From positions 1 to 64,000 of the forward strand of contig JASEJE010000011.1 of the NCBI GenBank assembly GCA_030024085.1: a DNA stretch of 64,000 nt. The letters run 5' to 3'. Positions 29,629-37,684 of the stretch are shown piece after piece. Position 1 is the stretch's first letter; every line of letters starts with the position of its first letter. Source of the DNA: Bacillota bacterium (GTDB lineage Bacteria; Bacillota; SHA-98; UBA4971). Under the pieces are notes generated by a model. That model did not search any database, had not been told where the DNA came from, and saw nothing but the letters and a program-made list of their open reading frames with translations. The position numbers were made by a program, and so were the translations under genes.

Positions 29629-29951
29629 GACTGCCCGATTCATTAGCAGGCCTATTCCGGAATTACGGTTTCGACGCGCTGGACGACGAACGCCACCGTG
29701 GCCTTATCGTGCGTACCGTCCTTGCGCGCGGCACGTGGGAACAGATCCTGTGGCTGTTCCGCCGTTACGGACGAGACGGGGTGAGAGAGGTATTCGTAGA
29801 GGACTACTACGGCCCACGGACCCTGCCTGATACCACACGAAGGCTCTGGGAACTCATGTTCATTGAGCAGCCTCTGCCCGAGGACCCGCACCCGGCCGGC
29901 CGCTGGCGTTGCCGCCGGGCCGTGGTGACGAATCGCGGACCAGAGCGCTAA
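29625..29951 (+). CDS. DUF6922-like small protein
   Basis: A 108-residue protein. The first 80 residues (LPDSLAGLFRNYGFDALDDE, HRGLIVRTVLARGTWEQI, RRYGRDGVREVFVEDYYGPR, RRLWELMF) match the pattern of DUF6922 proteins, which often precede AbiEii-type nucleotidyltransferase toxins. Here no toxin gene follows: the convergent transporter ATPase gene overlaps its last four bases. The tail after residue 90 is not family-like and may be read-through into unrelated sequence. Confidence 0.7.
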   Translation: MRLPDSLAGLFRNYGFDALDDERHRGLIVRTVLARGTWEQILWLFRRYGRDGVREVFVEDYYGPRTLPDTTRRLWELMFIEQPLPEDPHPAGRWRCRRAVVTNRGPER

Positions 29952-31177
29952 TCGCGGCGTGCGTGGCACCGCACGAGGCGGCGGCCGTCAACGGCCACAA
30001 GCTCGGGCTGAGAGATATCACAGCAAGGTCTGCGCACATCGCAGCGGGGAGCGAAGCTGCACCCGGGCCCAAGGGCAGCGAGGTCGGGAACCTCACCCAT
30101 GATCGGCGTGAGAGGCTTCCTTTCGCCGAGGCGCGGGATGGAGCGCAGAAGGCCCCGCGTGTAGGGGTGTACCGGATCCTCGAGCACCGCGTCGATGGGC
30201 CCCTGCTCCACGATCTGCCCGGCGTACATGACCGCAACCTCACGGCAAAACTCAGCGGCAATCGCCAGGTCGTGCGTGACCAGCACGATCGCGGTGCCGG
30301 TGGTCTCATTGATCTCTCTCATGAGGTCCAACACCTGGGCCTGAATGGTCACGTCCAGCGCAGTAGTGGGCTCATCTGCCAGCAGAATCTTCGGCCTGCA
30401 CGCAAGCGCTGTCGCTATGAGGACGCGTTGCTGCATCCCCCCGCTGAACTGGTGCGGATACTCGAGGTGCCTGGTTTCAGGCGACGGAATCCCAACCTGC
30501 CGCATGAGCTCGATGACCATCTCCCGCTGCCGCACGCGGCTGCGGCGCGTAAGGCTCGCCGGGAGACCCGGCAGGAACCCGTGAACCCGAAGGGACTCGG
30601 CTATCTGGTCTCCCACCCGGAACGCGGGGTTGAGCGTGGTCATGGGGTCCTGGAACACCATGGCGATGTCCCTGCCCCGCACCTCCCGCATCTCCCTCGC
30701 GCTGAGGCTCATGAGATCGCGTCCCACAAACATGATACTTCCCGCGACTATCCGCCCCGGGTGCGGCACAAGCCGCATTATCGAAAGGAGGCAGGCGCTC
30801 TTCCCGCAACCCGACTCTCCGACGATGGCGAGAACGTCGCCCTCCCCGAGCGTCAGGTCCACGCCGCGCACTGCCTGAACATCGCCCCGGGTGGTGGGGT
30901 ACACCGTGGACAGGCCGGACACCTGCAGCACAGCACAGGCCCTTTCGTCAGCGGGGCGAACGGCGTCTGCTGCGACCCGTGCAGGAGCCCAGCCTGCCGC
31001 CACGCCCGACTCGCGCACTGGCTCAATGCCTGCGGTGTAGCCTGCGGATTGGCTACGAGCGTTGTTTACGGTCCCACCCTGCTTACGCGGGATATCCGGG
31101 CCCGGAGCGCAGTCTGCGGATCGCCCAGGGGCGCGGCGTCCGCATGGGCCTGGGATGGTCCCCGTCTCCAATGCCAA
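29948..31177 (-). CDS. dppD: Peptide/nickel-type ABC transporter ATPase (DppD/OppD-like)
   Basis: A 409-residue ATPase. After a non-conserved 80-residue N-terminal extension come Walker A GESGCGKSA, the Q-loop VFQDPMTTLNP, signature QFSGGMQQRV, Walker B ILLADEPTTALDV and the C-terminal oligopeptide-type region (HPYTRGLLRSIP, CSFAPRCDVRRPCC) with cysteines. TTG 31177 is chosen because AAGGAGGGG stands six bases upstream; an internal start cannot be excluded. It is the last gene of the operon; the usual DppF partner is absent here but a candidate lies at 44892-45908. Confidence 0.92.
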   Translation of the reverse strand: MALETGTIPGPCGRRAPGRSADCAPGPDIPRKQGGTVNNARSQSAGYTAGIEPVRESGVAAGWAPARVAADAVRPADERACAVLQVSGLSTVYPTTRGDVQAVRGVDLTLGEGDVLAIVGESGCGKSACLLSIMRLVPHPGRIVAGSIMFVGRDLMSLSAREMREVRGRDIAMVFQDPMTTLNPAFRVGDQIAESLRVHGFLPGLPASLTRRSRVRQREMVIELMRQVGIPSPETRHLEYPHQFSGGMQQRVLIATALACRPKILLADEPTTALDVTIQAQVLDLMREINETTGTAIVLVTHDLAIAAEFCREVAVMYAGQIVEQGPIDAVLEDPVHPYTRGLLRSIPRLGERKPLTPIMGEVPDLAALGPGCSFAPRCDVRRPCCDISQPELVAVDGRRLVRCHARRD

Positions 31178-31180
31178 CGC

Positions 31181-32203
31181 CTACCCCTCCTTCAGCCTGG
31201 GGTCGAGGACGTCGCGGAGCGCCTCCCCGACGAGGTTTATCGCCAGGACCAGCCCCACGAGGGCGAGCCCCGGCAGCGTGGCAACCCACCACGCCGTGAG
31301 CATGTAGCGGCGCCCGTCGTTCACCATGGACCCCCACGCCGGGATGCGCGGCGGTATCCCGAGGCCCAGGAAGCTCAGGGACGACTCCAGGACGATCATG
31401 TTCCCCATCCGGAGGGTCCCCAGGACCAGTATCGAGTGGACGACGTTGGGCAGGATCTCCGAGCAGATTATGGCGGCGTGTGACCGCCCGAGCGCCCTTG
31501 CCGCCTCCACGTACTCCCGCGTCTTCTCCGACATGACCTCGGCCCTCGCAAGCCGGTAGAACTCAACCCAGCCCTTGAAACTCAGGGCCCAGATGAGGTT
31601 CCAGAACCCCGGCCCGAGGACGGCCATGGCCCCGATCACGAAAATCAGGTATGGGAACGCAAGCAGCAGGTCTGTGAACCTCGACACGATCCTGTCGAAG
31701 GAACCGCGGAAATAGCCTGCCACCACCCCAAGGCCCACGCCGACCGTGACCGAGATGGCGATGGTGAGGACTCCCACCAGGATCGAAACCCGCGCGCCGT
31801 AGATTATCCGGGACAGGATGTCCCGCCCGAGCTGATCGGTGCCCAGGGGGAACTCACCTATCCAGGATGGCGGCGCAAGGCGTTCGGAAAGGGCCACCTG
31901 GTCGGGGGCGCAAGGCGCCACCCATGGCGCAAAGATCGCCACCGCGACGTACAGCAGGATCACCACGCCGCCGATGACCGCGGCCGGATTTCCCGCCATC
32001 TGCCTCGCGAAGCTCAGGAAGTTCCTCACCGCAAGGCCCAGCGGCCCGGTGCCCCACGACCCGCGCGTCCGGGCCGCCCGCACCTCGTAGGCCTCCTGGA
32101 AATCGTAAGGTCGCCTGACCTCCCGGCCAGGCGCCGCACGGCGCCCCTCGTCTATCGCTTCGATTCCTTCCAGGCATATGGGCGAGTCTCGCAAGGCTCT
32201 CAC
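31181..32203 (-). CDS. dppC: Peptide/nickel-type ABC transporter permease (DppC-like)
   Basis: A 340-residue inner-membrane permease with about six helices, the LGTDQLGRDILSRIIYGARVS motif after the first periplasmic loop, and the EAA loop (EYVEAARALGRSHAAIICSEILPN without its ends). It pairs with DppB as the channel of the importer. GTG 32203 has GAGG at five bases. It is three bases from dppD. Confidence 0.93.
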   Translation of the reverse strand: MRALRDSPICLEGIEAIDEGRRAAPGREVRRPYDFQEAYEVRAARTRGSWGTGPLGLAVRNFLSFARQMAGNPAAVIGGVVILLYVAVAIFAPWVAPCAPDQVALSERLAPPSWIGEFPLGTDQLGRDILSRIIYGARVSILVGVLTIAISVTVGVGLGVVAGYFRGSFDRIVSRFTDLLLAFPYLIFVIGAMAVLGPGFWNLIWALSFKGWVEFYRLARAEVMSEKTREYVEAARALGRSHAAIICSEILPNVVHSILVLGTLRMGNMIVLESSLSFLGLGIPPRIPAWGSMVNDGRRYMLTAWWVATLPGLALVGLVLAINLVGEALRDVLDPRLKEG

Positions 32204-32234
32204 CCCTTCCTCTCATCTTTGGAGCGTCGCATCG

Positions 32235-33251
32235 CTAAAGCGTCATCTTCGGGTTGAGGTACGTATACAGGACGTCGGTCGCCAGGTTCACGACAACGAA
32301 TGTCAGCGCATACACCATGACAGCCGCCTGCACCAGGGGATAGTCCCTCGAGAAGATGGCGTCCACGACCACGCGGCCGAGGCCGGGCCACCCGAAGATG
32401 GACTCCACGATCATGTTCCCGCCGAGGAGCGTGCCAACCTGGAGGCCGACCACCGTGACCGTGGGGATGAGCGCGTTGCGCAGCGCGTGGCGGATGGTCA
32501 CCGCTCGCTCGACGACACCCTTCGCTCTCGCGAAGAGGACATAGTCCGCGCGCAGCACTTCCAGCATGCTCGACCGCACGACCCTGGCCACCACCGCAGC
32601 CACGCCGGCGCCCAGCGTGGCGGCGGGGAGGGCGAGGTGCTTCAGGGCGTCCCACAGGGCCGGCATGTTGCCCGTCAGAAGGGCGTCCACCGTGAAGAGC
32701 CCTGTGATCGTCGCAGGCTCAAACCCATAGGTGATCCGTCCCGAGGTTGGCAGCCACCGCAGGTGCAGCGAGAACACGATGATCCCGAGTATCCCCAGCC
32801 AGAACGCGGGCATTGATATCCCGAGAAACGACGCGGCCATGCTGGTCCGGTCGATGAACGACCGTTGCCGGACCGCAGATACAACGCCGATGGGCACGGC
32901 AATCACGAGCGCGAAGAGCAGCGAACACAGGGCAAGCTCCATGGTGGCCGGCAGCGCCTCCAGGATCACCACCGCCACCGGACGCGAGCTTGGAATGGAG
33001 TACCCGAGGTCGCCTCGGACAAGCCCGGCGAGGTATCTCCCAAGCTGGACGGGAAGGGATTGGTCCAGGCCAAGCTCGGTCTTGAGGGCGTGGATGTCCT
33101 CCTGGGTGACGCCGCCGGCCTCGCCGATCATGATGTCAACCGGGTCACCCGGCATGAGCCGCATGAAGATGAACACGGCGATGGCGACGCCAAGGGCTAT
33201 GGGTATCGTCGCAAGCACCCGTTCGAGAATCTGCACGTGTGTTCGTCGCAT
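32235..33251 (-). CDS. dppB: Peptide/nickel-type ABC transporter permease (DppB-like)
   Basis: A 338-residue permease with an N-terminal helix (RVLATIPIALGVAIAVFIFMR), the MPGDPVDIMIG loop and an EAA motif (YVLFARAKGVVERAVTIRHALRN without its ends), as in DppB. ATG 33251 sits seven bases after GGGGGG; a TTG two codons earlier abuts that site. It follows the binding-protein gene by about 100 bases. Confidence 0.93.
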   Translation of the reverse strand: MRRTHVQILERVLATIPIALGVAIAVFIFMRLMPGDPVDIMIGEAGGVTQEDIHALKTELGLDQSLPVQLGRYLAGLVRGDLGYSIPSSRPVAVVILEALPATMELALCSLLFALVIAVPIGVVSAVRQRSFIDRTSMAASFLGISMPAFWLGILGIIVFSLHLRWLPTSGRITYGFEPATITGLFTVDALLTGNMPALWDALKHLALPAATLGAGVAAVVARVVRSSMLEVLRADYVLFARAKGVVERAVTIRHALRNALIPTVTVVGLQVGTLLGGNMIVESIFGWPGLGRVVVDAIFSRDYPLVQAAVMVYALTFVVVNLATDVLYTYLNPKMTL

Positions 33252-33313
33252 ACGCAACCCCCCACGGTTCCCGGCGTCGCCTTCATCCGCCCCGGGGATG
33301 TCCGCGGCCGCCG

Positions 33314-33364
33314 CGCTACTTCGCCATTTCCGCTGCCTCGCTACCTCCGCAACCTCGCTATTTC
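33314..33364. repeat. Degenerate 17-bp x 3 tandem repeat at a stop codon
   Basis: Three units of about 17 bp, each an 8+9 pair of CGCTAxxT-type words, end inside the last codons of the binding-protein gene; the TAG stop lies in the last unit. A similar 8-bp array lies over the stop codon of another binding-protein gene at 51772-51811. Confidence 0.6.
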
Positions 33365-34935
33365 ACAGAATAGCCCGCTTCCTTCAGCAGCTCCTTCGCC
33401 CTCGCCGGATCATACGGATAGGGTTTGAGATCGGGGTTGAACCCGAACCCACTCGGCAGGAACGCCGTGGCCAGGTGGGTGGCAGTGCCCCCATAGATGG
33501 TCTCCAGGATCCTGTCCCAGTTGACTGCGTAGTTCATCGCCCTCCGCACCCTGGCATCGTTGAAGGGCGGCTTTGCGCAGTTCAGCTCCACGCAGTAGAC
33601 GCGGGTCCCCTCGACGCTCTTCACCTGCACGTTCTTGTCCCTTTTGAGGCTGGCAGCGATGTCGGGCGGCACCTGCTGCACGATCTGCACCTCGCCTGCC
33701 TTGAGCGCGGCGATGCGCACCGTGGGGTCAGGCATCATCCTGAAGATGGCCCGTTTCACCTTCGCCGGCCCCATGGGCGGCAGGTCTGGCGATCCGCCGT
33801 AGTAGTCGTCGAACCTCTCCATCACGATCTGGTCGTCGAGCCTGCCCCCGACGAACTTGAACGGACCGCAGCCCACGGGCTTCCTGGCAAACTCGTCGTC
33901 GCCGACCTTTTGTATGTAGTCCTTCGGCACCACCTGAATGTGCACCAGGCCCTGCAGGAACACGGGGAAGGGGCTGGCCAGGGTAAACCTGACCGTGTAC
34001 TGGTCAACCTTCTCCACCTTCTCCAGCGGGCCGAGAAGCCCCTTTCGAGGCGACGACCGGCCGCCGATGGCGCCTTCCTTCAGAACGCGCTCGAAGCTAT
34101 ACACCACGTCGTCCGCATCGAGAGCCTCGCCGCTATGGAACTTGATGCCCTTGCGGATTTTAAAGACGTATACGTTGTCCGCGGGCGTCGTCCACGACTC
34201 GGCGATCTCCGGCACCACCTTGCCGTCCCAGGTGCGGGTCACAAGCCCGTCGAACATGTTGCGAAGCACGGTCTCAGTGTCCCTCTCACGGTGCATCGCC
34301 GGGTCCAGGGACACCGCCTTGTCGGTCTTCATGCCCACGACTATGGTATCGCCGCGCGTAAGCCCGACATCGTGAAGGTTGATGCGGGAGTCCATGGCCG
34401 GTTGCCAGTTCTGCACCTCGGCCCTGGCGGCTTCGGTCTCGCTGAGGTAATACCCGAAGATCCAGGGCGCGTCCTCATACAGGATCGACTGGGCCTCGTA
34501 ATAGGCCTTTCGCCGGACCTCCGGATCGATGGTGGTGAGCGCCTTGTCGACGGCACGGTCGAACGCCGGGTTGCTGTAGTGCGAGTAGTTGCCTCGGTCC
34601 CCCGTGCGCAGCTTTGGCAGTGCGAGGTCGAAGGGATCGAAGTATGCGCTGCCCCAGTCGGTCAGATACATCTGCCGCTCGCCTTTGACTGCGCTGTCTT
34701 TGAGTGCGCTCCACTCCCAGATTCGCGCGTCAGCCTGAACGCCGATGGCCCGCAGGTCGGCTGCGATTGCCTCAGCCTCGTCAGCCCTGTTCGCCTCGGC
34801 ATCGATGACGACGGTCAAGGTTTTCCCGGCCGCCTTGAGCGGTGCACCACTCAGAAACCCCATTGAGAGCAACGCAAGAGCTACCACGGCGCCCGCAACC
34901 AAAGAAACCTTTCCACGGACCAGACTTGCTCTCAT
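33358..34935 (-). CDS. SBP_bac_5 peptide-type solute-binding protein, apparently circularly permuted
   Basis: A 525-residue extracytoplasmic binding protein with a signal peptide (VAGAVVALALLSMGFLSGAPLKAA without ends) and no lipobox Cys. Residues 38-192 (KTLTVVIDAEANRADEAEAI, MYLTDWGSAYFDPFDLALP, NYSHYSNPAFDRAVDKAL, YYEAQSILYEDAPWIFGYYL) look like the usual C-terminal segment of SBP_bac_5 proteins. Residues 197-525 look like the usual N-terminal segment (VSLDPAMHRERDTETVLRNM, KIRKGIKFHSGEALDADDVV, KPVGCGPFKF) and stop at YDPARAKELLKEAGYSVK, exactly where the other part normally follows. AAGGAGG precedes the start. It heads the dpp-like operon. Confidence 0.88.
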   Translation of the reverse strand: MRASLVRGKVSLVAGAVVALALLSMGFLSGAPLKAAGKTLTVVIDAEANRADEAEAIAADLRAIGVQADARIWEWSALKDSAVKGERQMYLTDWGSAYFDPFDLALPKLRTGDRGNYSHYSNPAFDRAVDKALTTIDPEVRRKAYYEAQSILYEDAPWIFGYYLSETEAARAEVQNWQPAMDSRINLHDVGLTRGDTIVVGMKTDKAVSLDPAMHRERDTETVLRNMFDGLVTRTWDGKVVPEIAESWTTPADNVYVFKIRKGIKFHSGEALDADDVVYSFERVLKEGAIGGRSSPRKGLLGPLEKVEKVDQYTVRFTLASPFPVFLQGLVHIQVVPKDYIQKVGDDEFARKPVGCGPFKFVGGRLDDQIVMERFDDYYGGSPDLPPMGPAKVKRAIFRMMPDPTVRIAALKAGEVQIVQQVPPDIAASLKRDKNVQVKSVEGTRVYCVELNCAKPPFNDARVRRAMNYAVNWDRILETIYGGTATHLATAFLPSGFGFNPDLKPYPYDPARAKELLKEAGYSVK

Positions 34936-35046
34936 CCCGCACGCCTCCTTATCATGTTATGGCAGGTTCAGATGCGCCTTCCCGCAGCAACATGGCGTGG
35001 GCCTGGAAGGGACGCTGCTTCACGGGAGTCGTCGTTGCCGCTGCGC

Positions 35047-35169
35047 AGGTGCGGGTTCAGGAATCACTGCCACTTTGCCAGGAGCTGCCTTTTCAACGCC
35101 CCATCGCGCAAGCGCCGACAACCCACAGGCTTCCGCCAAACCGGCACGGACTCCCGAACTCATACTCAG
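35047..35169. repeat. Dispersed palindromic repeat, internally deleted copy R8
   Basis: AGGTGCGGGTTCAGGAATCA and CGCCCCATCGCGCAAGCG then CCAAACCGGCACGGACTCCC match the two ends of R7 read in reverse, with the middle of the element missing. It lies between the riboswitch and the binding-protein gene. Confidence 0.65.
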
Positions 35170-35203
35170 CTTCCGCAGCCCACTCTCGCTCTCCGCGGCA
35201 CCA

Positions 35204-35320
35204 CTTAAGTATGGCGCCATAAGTTTGTGCCATTTTCCCTGACGGTGTTGGGGTTGCCGGTGCTTGCACGAGGGGGCGTCGAGAATTTGGCTAGCCCGCG
35301 CGCCAAATTCGCAAGAGGCT
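35204..35320. repeat. Dispersed palindromic repeat, truncated copy R9
   Basis: TTAAGTATGGCGCCATAAG through GACGGTGTTGGGGTTGCCGG, GAATTTGGCTAGCC and GCGCCAAATTCGCAAGAGGC match about 115 bases of R6 and R2. The other third is missing; the match stops right at the terminator of the c-di-AMP leader. Confidence 0.88.
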
Positions 35321-35353
35321 AAAGACAACAATCGCCCAGGGGCAGCCCTGGGC
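35321..35353 (-). terminator. Intrinsic terminator of the riboswitch leader
   Basis: On the minus strand GCCCAGGG-CTGC-CCCTGGGC forms an 8-bp stem and is followed by GATTGTTGTCTTT. It stands about ten bases after the aptamer and is the likely expression platform. Confidence 0.8.
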
Positions 35354-35362
35354 AATACAGAG

Positions 35363-35508
35363 GCGTCCCCCTTACGACGCTTGCGAGGTTAGCTGACGGG
35401 CTCGGACCGAAGGAGCTGGCCCTACCTGCGTTCTCCCGCAGGACTCGCCCCGGACACCTGGGACTTTGGTTCCCCCGCTCTTCCCGAAGGAAGACTCAGC
35501 GGCCGCAC
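35363..35508 (-). ncRNA. c-di-AMP riboswitch (ydaO/yuaA class)
   Basis: The minus strand reads GCCGCTGAGTC, GCGGGGGAACC, GGGGCGAGTCCTG, GGTAGGGCCAGCTCC and the hallmark GAGCCCGTCAGCTAACCTCG followed by CAAGCGTCGTAAGGGGGACG. The order and sequence match B. subtilis ydaO almost base for base in the conserved core. Ligand binding usually turns expression off through a terminator, which is present at 35321-35353. The next gene on this strand is the peptide-type binding protein, 428 bases beyond the aptamer. Confidence 0.93.
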
Positions 35509-35554
35509 GCGGTTTTGCTGCGGCAAAAACCGACGCATCTATTCTGTTGTTCTA

Positions 35555-35584
35555 ATATTACCACCCACACCCCGGTTATGTCAA
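35555..35584 (-). promoter_or_regulatory. Sigma-A promoter of the riboswitch leader
   Basis: On the minus strand a perfect TTGACA (35579-35584) and TAATAT (35555-35560) are separated by 18 bases. Transcription would start near 35548, about 40 bases before the aptamer. Confidence 0.8.
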
Positions 35585-35633
35585 CCCGAACCCAAACTGG
35601 CTGTCGAGCCCAGACTCGCCCGAACTGGCTCGT

Positions 35634-35654
35634 GTGCGACAGAGCGTGTCGCAC
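35634..35654. repeat. Perfect inverted repeat
   Basis: GTGCGACA-GAGCG-TGTCGCAC, an 8-bp stem with a 5-base loop, between the riboswitch promoter and the glycosidase relic. It could be an operator or an RNA hairpin; no T-tract follows on either strand. Confidence 0.5.
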
Positions 35655-35794
35655 CTGGCGAGCCAAGGCGGACAAACCTTCAGCCGCTACTCTGTGCCGC
35701 TGGAGGAAAGAGCGCACACGCGACGAACTGCTCTTCTCGGGCGGTCAAGAGTCGTGGGGGCGGAGCAGCGGACCAGACGAACGGGGTGGGGCAG

Positions 35795-36036
35795 ATGAGC
35801 GCGGGGCGCAAAGACGAGTCGACGCGGATAATGACCGTGCCGGACGAGATAACGGAGCACGAGTTCGTGACGGTGACGGGCAACGACTTCGTGTCGCTGC
35901 CTGAAATCGATGCCTGGGGTCGAGTCCTGAGCGCTACTTTTCTGCACGCTGGCTGCGGCGTGTGACGTAACCGGGCGCTGCGACCTCGGTGTTGTAAAGA
36001 GCGCTGTTGAACTACTGACCTCAGCGCCGATGGATT
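35795..36036 (+). pseudogene. Collapsed relic of the six-hairpin glycosidase gene
   Basis: A 56-codon frame starting at ATG 35795 (GGGGTGGGGCAG upstream) encodes EITEHEFVTVTGNDFVSLPE and on to TFLHAGC, nearly the same as residues 18-55 of the glycosidase at 42529-44862. It stops at 35965. Directly after it, 35969-36036 (CCGGGCGCTGCGACCTCGGT, GAGCGCTGTTGAACT, CAGCGCCGATGGATT) matches 44634-44700, near the 3' end of that same gene. About 1.94 kb in between is missing, so this is an internally deleted duplicate. Confidence 0.9.
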
Positions 36037-36114
36037 GTCGAGGCGGCTCTCAGGCGAAGGCAAGATGGGAGCAACACGACCAGACGTTCGGAAGGAATTC
36101 ACGCGGTCGTATAG

Positions 36115-36141
36115 AAAAACGTTTTTGCAAAACCGATTTTG
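36115..36141. promoter_or_regulatory. Tandem LacI-type operator-like palindromes
   Basis: AAAAACGTTTTT (36115-36126, perfect) is followed by CAAAACCGATTTTG (36128-36141, near-perfect), both with a central CG as in LacI-family operators. Their centres are 14 bp apart. They lie about 215 bases upstream of the LacI gene at 36355; autoregulation is likely. The rest of 36037-36354 shows no gene. Confidence 0.6.
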
Positions 36142-36354
36142 GAAAGGCGGCCTCTCCGAAGCGACATCCAATCGCGTCACCGACCGTGGCCACCTCGCTC
36201 CGCAGATCCACAACGTCTGGGACTCTGCACCATCGACACCCATGCCGAGGGGCGGCACCAAGAGACGGGTTTGCGGGAGGGCATCGAGGGTGGGCAGGAG
36301 AGAGGGCAGTAGAGAAGGCATCGAAACACTGCAGCGAAGGACGGCGATAACGGT

Positions 36355-37398
36355 ATGCCGACGATCAGGGACGTGGCGAGACTGGCTGGGGTCGCGCCAT
36401 GCACGGTCTCGAACACGCTGAACGGCACCGGCTATGTGGCCAAGACGACCCGGGAAAGAGTGCTGGCCGCCGTGCGCGAGCTTGGCTATCAACCGAGCGC
36501 AATCGCACGCGGATTGAAGCTTGGACGCACAAACATGATTGCGCTGATCATTCCCACCATATCAACCCCGATGTTCTCGGAGATGATCGAGGGGATCGAA
36601 GAGGTGGCCGCCGCAACAAACTACAACCTGATCCTCTGCCGCTCAGCTCGCGACCCAAAACGGGAGCTCACATACCTCAACCTCTTCAGAGATGGGCGAG
36701 TGGATGGCATCATCCTGGCGGCTCCGAAGGTGGATGACCCCTGTTTCGCAGAGGTCAGTGCCACTACGCTGCCAGTCGTCGTTGTTGGCGGCGAGTCTCC
36801 GGGCCAGGATGTGCCATCAGTGGTGGTTGACAACCGCAAGGGAGCTTCTGAGGCCATAAGGTACCTTCTCCAGCTGGGGCACCAGCGGGTCGGCTTCATC
36901 AACGGACCCCTCACGGTCTTCGACAGCCGCGAGCGCTTTGAAGCGGTCAAGGACGCTCTCAGGAAAGCAGGTGTCCCGTTCGACGAACATCATCTCTACG
37001 TTGAAGGCGATTTCACGCGGTCCTCAGGCTATGCTGCCGCCAGGGAGATCATGTCTGGACCGCTCAGACCGACGGCACTCTTCGTGGGCGGCGACACCAT
37101 GGCGATGGGCGCCATGCAGGCCCTGAAGGACCTGGGGTTTCGCATACCAGACGATGTAGCGGTGGTTGGGTTCGACGACATCAAGTACGCCCAGTACTTC
37201 GAGCCGCCGCTGACCACCGTGCGTCAGCCGGCTTACCAGGTGGGGTCGCGCGCGACGAAGATGCTTCTCAGCTTGATAGAGGGGAAGCCGTTGCGACGGA
37301 AGCACCTGGTAATGGATGTCAAACTCGTCATTCGCGGTTCCTCAGAACGAAGGAGGCAGCCTGGGGGCGCACGCGGCACGAGTCGTCATGAAGGGTAG
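36355..37398 (+). CDS. LacI-family transcriptional regulator
   Basis: A 347-residue regulator. The helix-turn-helix and hinge are at residues 1-56 (TIRDVARLAGVAPCTVSNTL, ARGLKLGRTNMIALIIPTIS), followed by a periplasmic-binding-protein-like sensor domain. The effector is probably a sugar taken up by the neighbouring transporter. It is the first gene of the 36-45 kb locus. The 16 residues after SSERR are a non-conserved tail. Confidence 0.93.
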   Translation: MPTIRDVARLAGVAPCTVSNTLNGTGYVAKTTRERVLAAVRELGYQPSAIARGLKLGRTNMIALIIPTISTPMFSEMIEGIEEVAAATNYNLILCRSARDPKRELTYLNLFRDGRVDGIILAAPKVDDPCFAEVSATTLPVVVVGGESPGQDVPSVVVDNRKGASEAIRYLLQLGHQRVGFINGPLTVFDSRERFEAVKDALRKAGVPFDEHHLYVEGDFTRSSGYAAAREIMSGPLRPTALFVGGDTMAMGAMQALKDLGFRIPDDVAVVGFDDIKYAQYFEPPLTTVRQPAYQVGSRATKMLLSLIEGKPLRRKHLVMDVKLVIRGSSERRRQPGGARGTSRHEG

Positions 37399-37481
37399 CC
37401 GAGGGCGAACGTGGTGAGGGTACCACCTAAACTGGCAGAACCGATGGCAGCCGATCGCCACGACTCATACGCTCCCCCACT

Positions 37482-37519
37482 TCTCTCAGGTACCCGCCGG
37501 AAAGCGAAAACCTGAGAGA
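37482..37519. repeat. Inverted repeat in the leader of the importer genes
   Basis: TCTCTCAGGT (37482-37491) and ACCTGAGAGA (37510-37519) are perfect inverted arms with an 18-base loop; weaker pairing extends outward on both sides. There is no T-tract, so it is more likely an operator or leader structure than a terminator. Confidence 0.5.
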
Positions 37520-37684
37520 GCGGGAGAGATCTAAAGTACCAACGCAAAACAAAGAGATAGGGGGGTGAGAGGGGGAACAAGCTGCAAGCGGTTTGGGAGT
37601 CATGTGAGGGGAATGTGAGAGGTGAGAGGCAAAAGGGTGGAGTTGGCGCGATCCAGATAATCTTCAGTGGAAGGAAGTGTTACT

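Noticed and set aside
32731-34866. 711-residue open frame on the plus strand
   Set aside because: It lies opposite the binding-protein and dppB genes. Its composition (His, Arg, Val, Leu-rich, no family motif) is that of an antisense shadow in GC-rich DNA.
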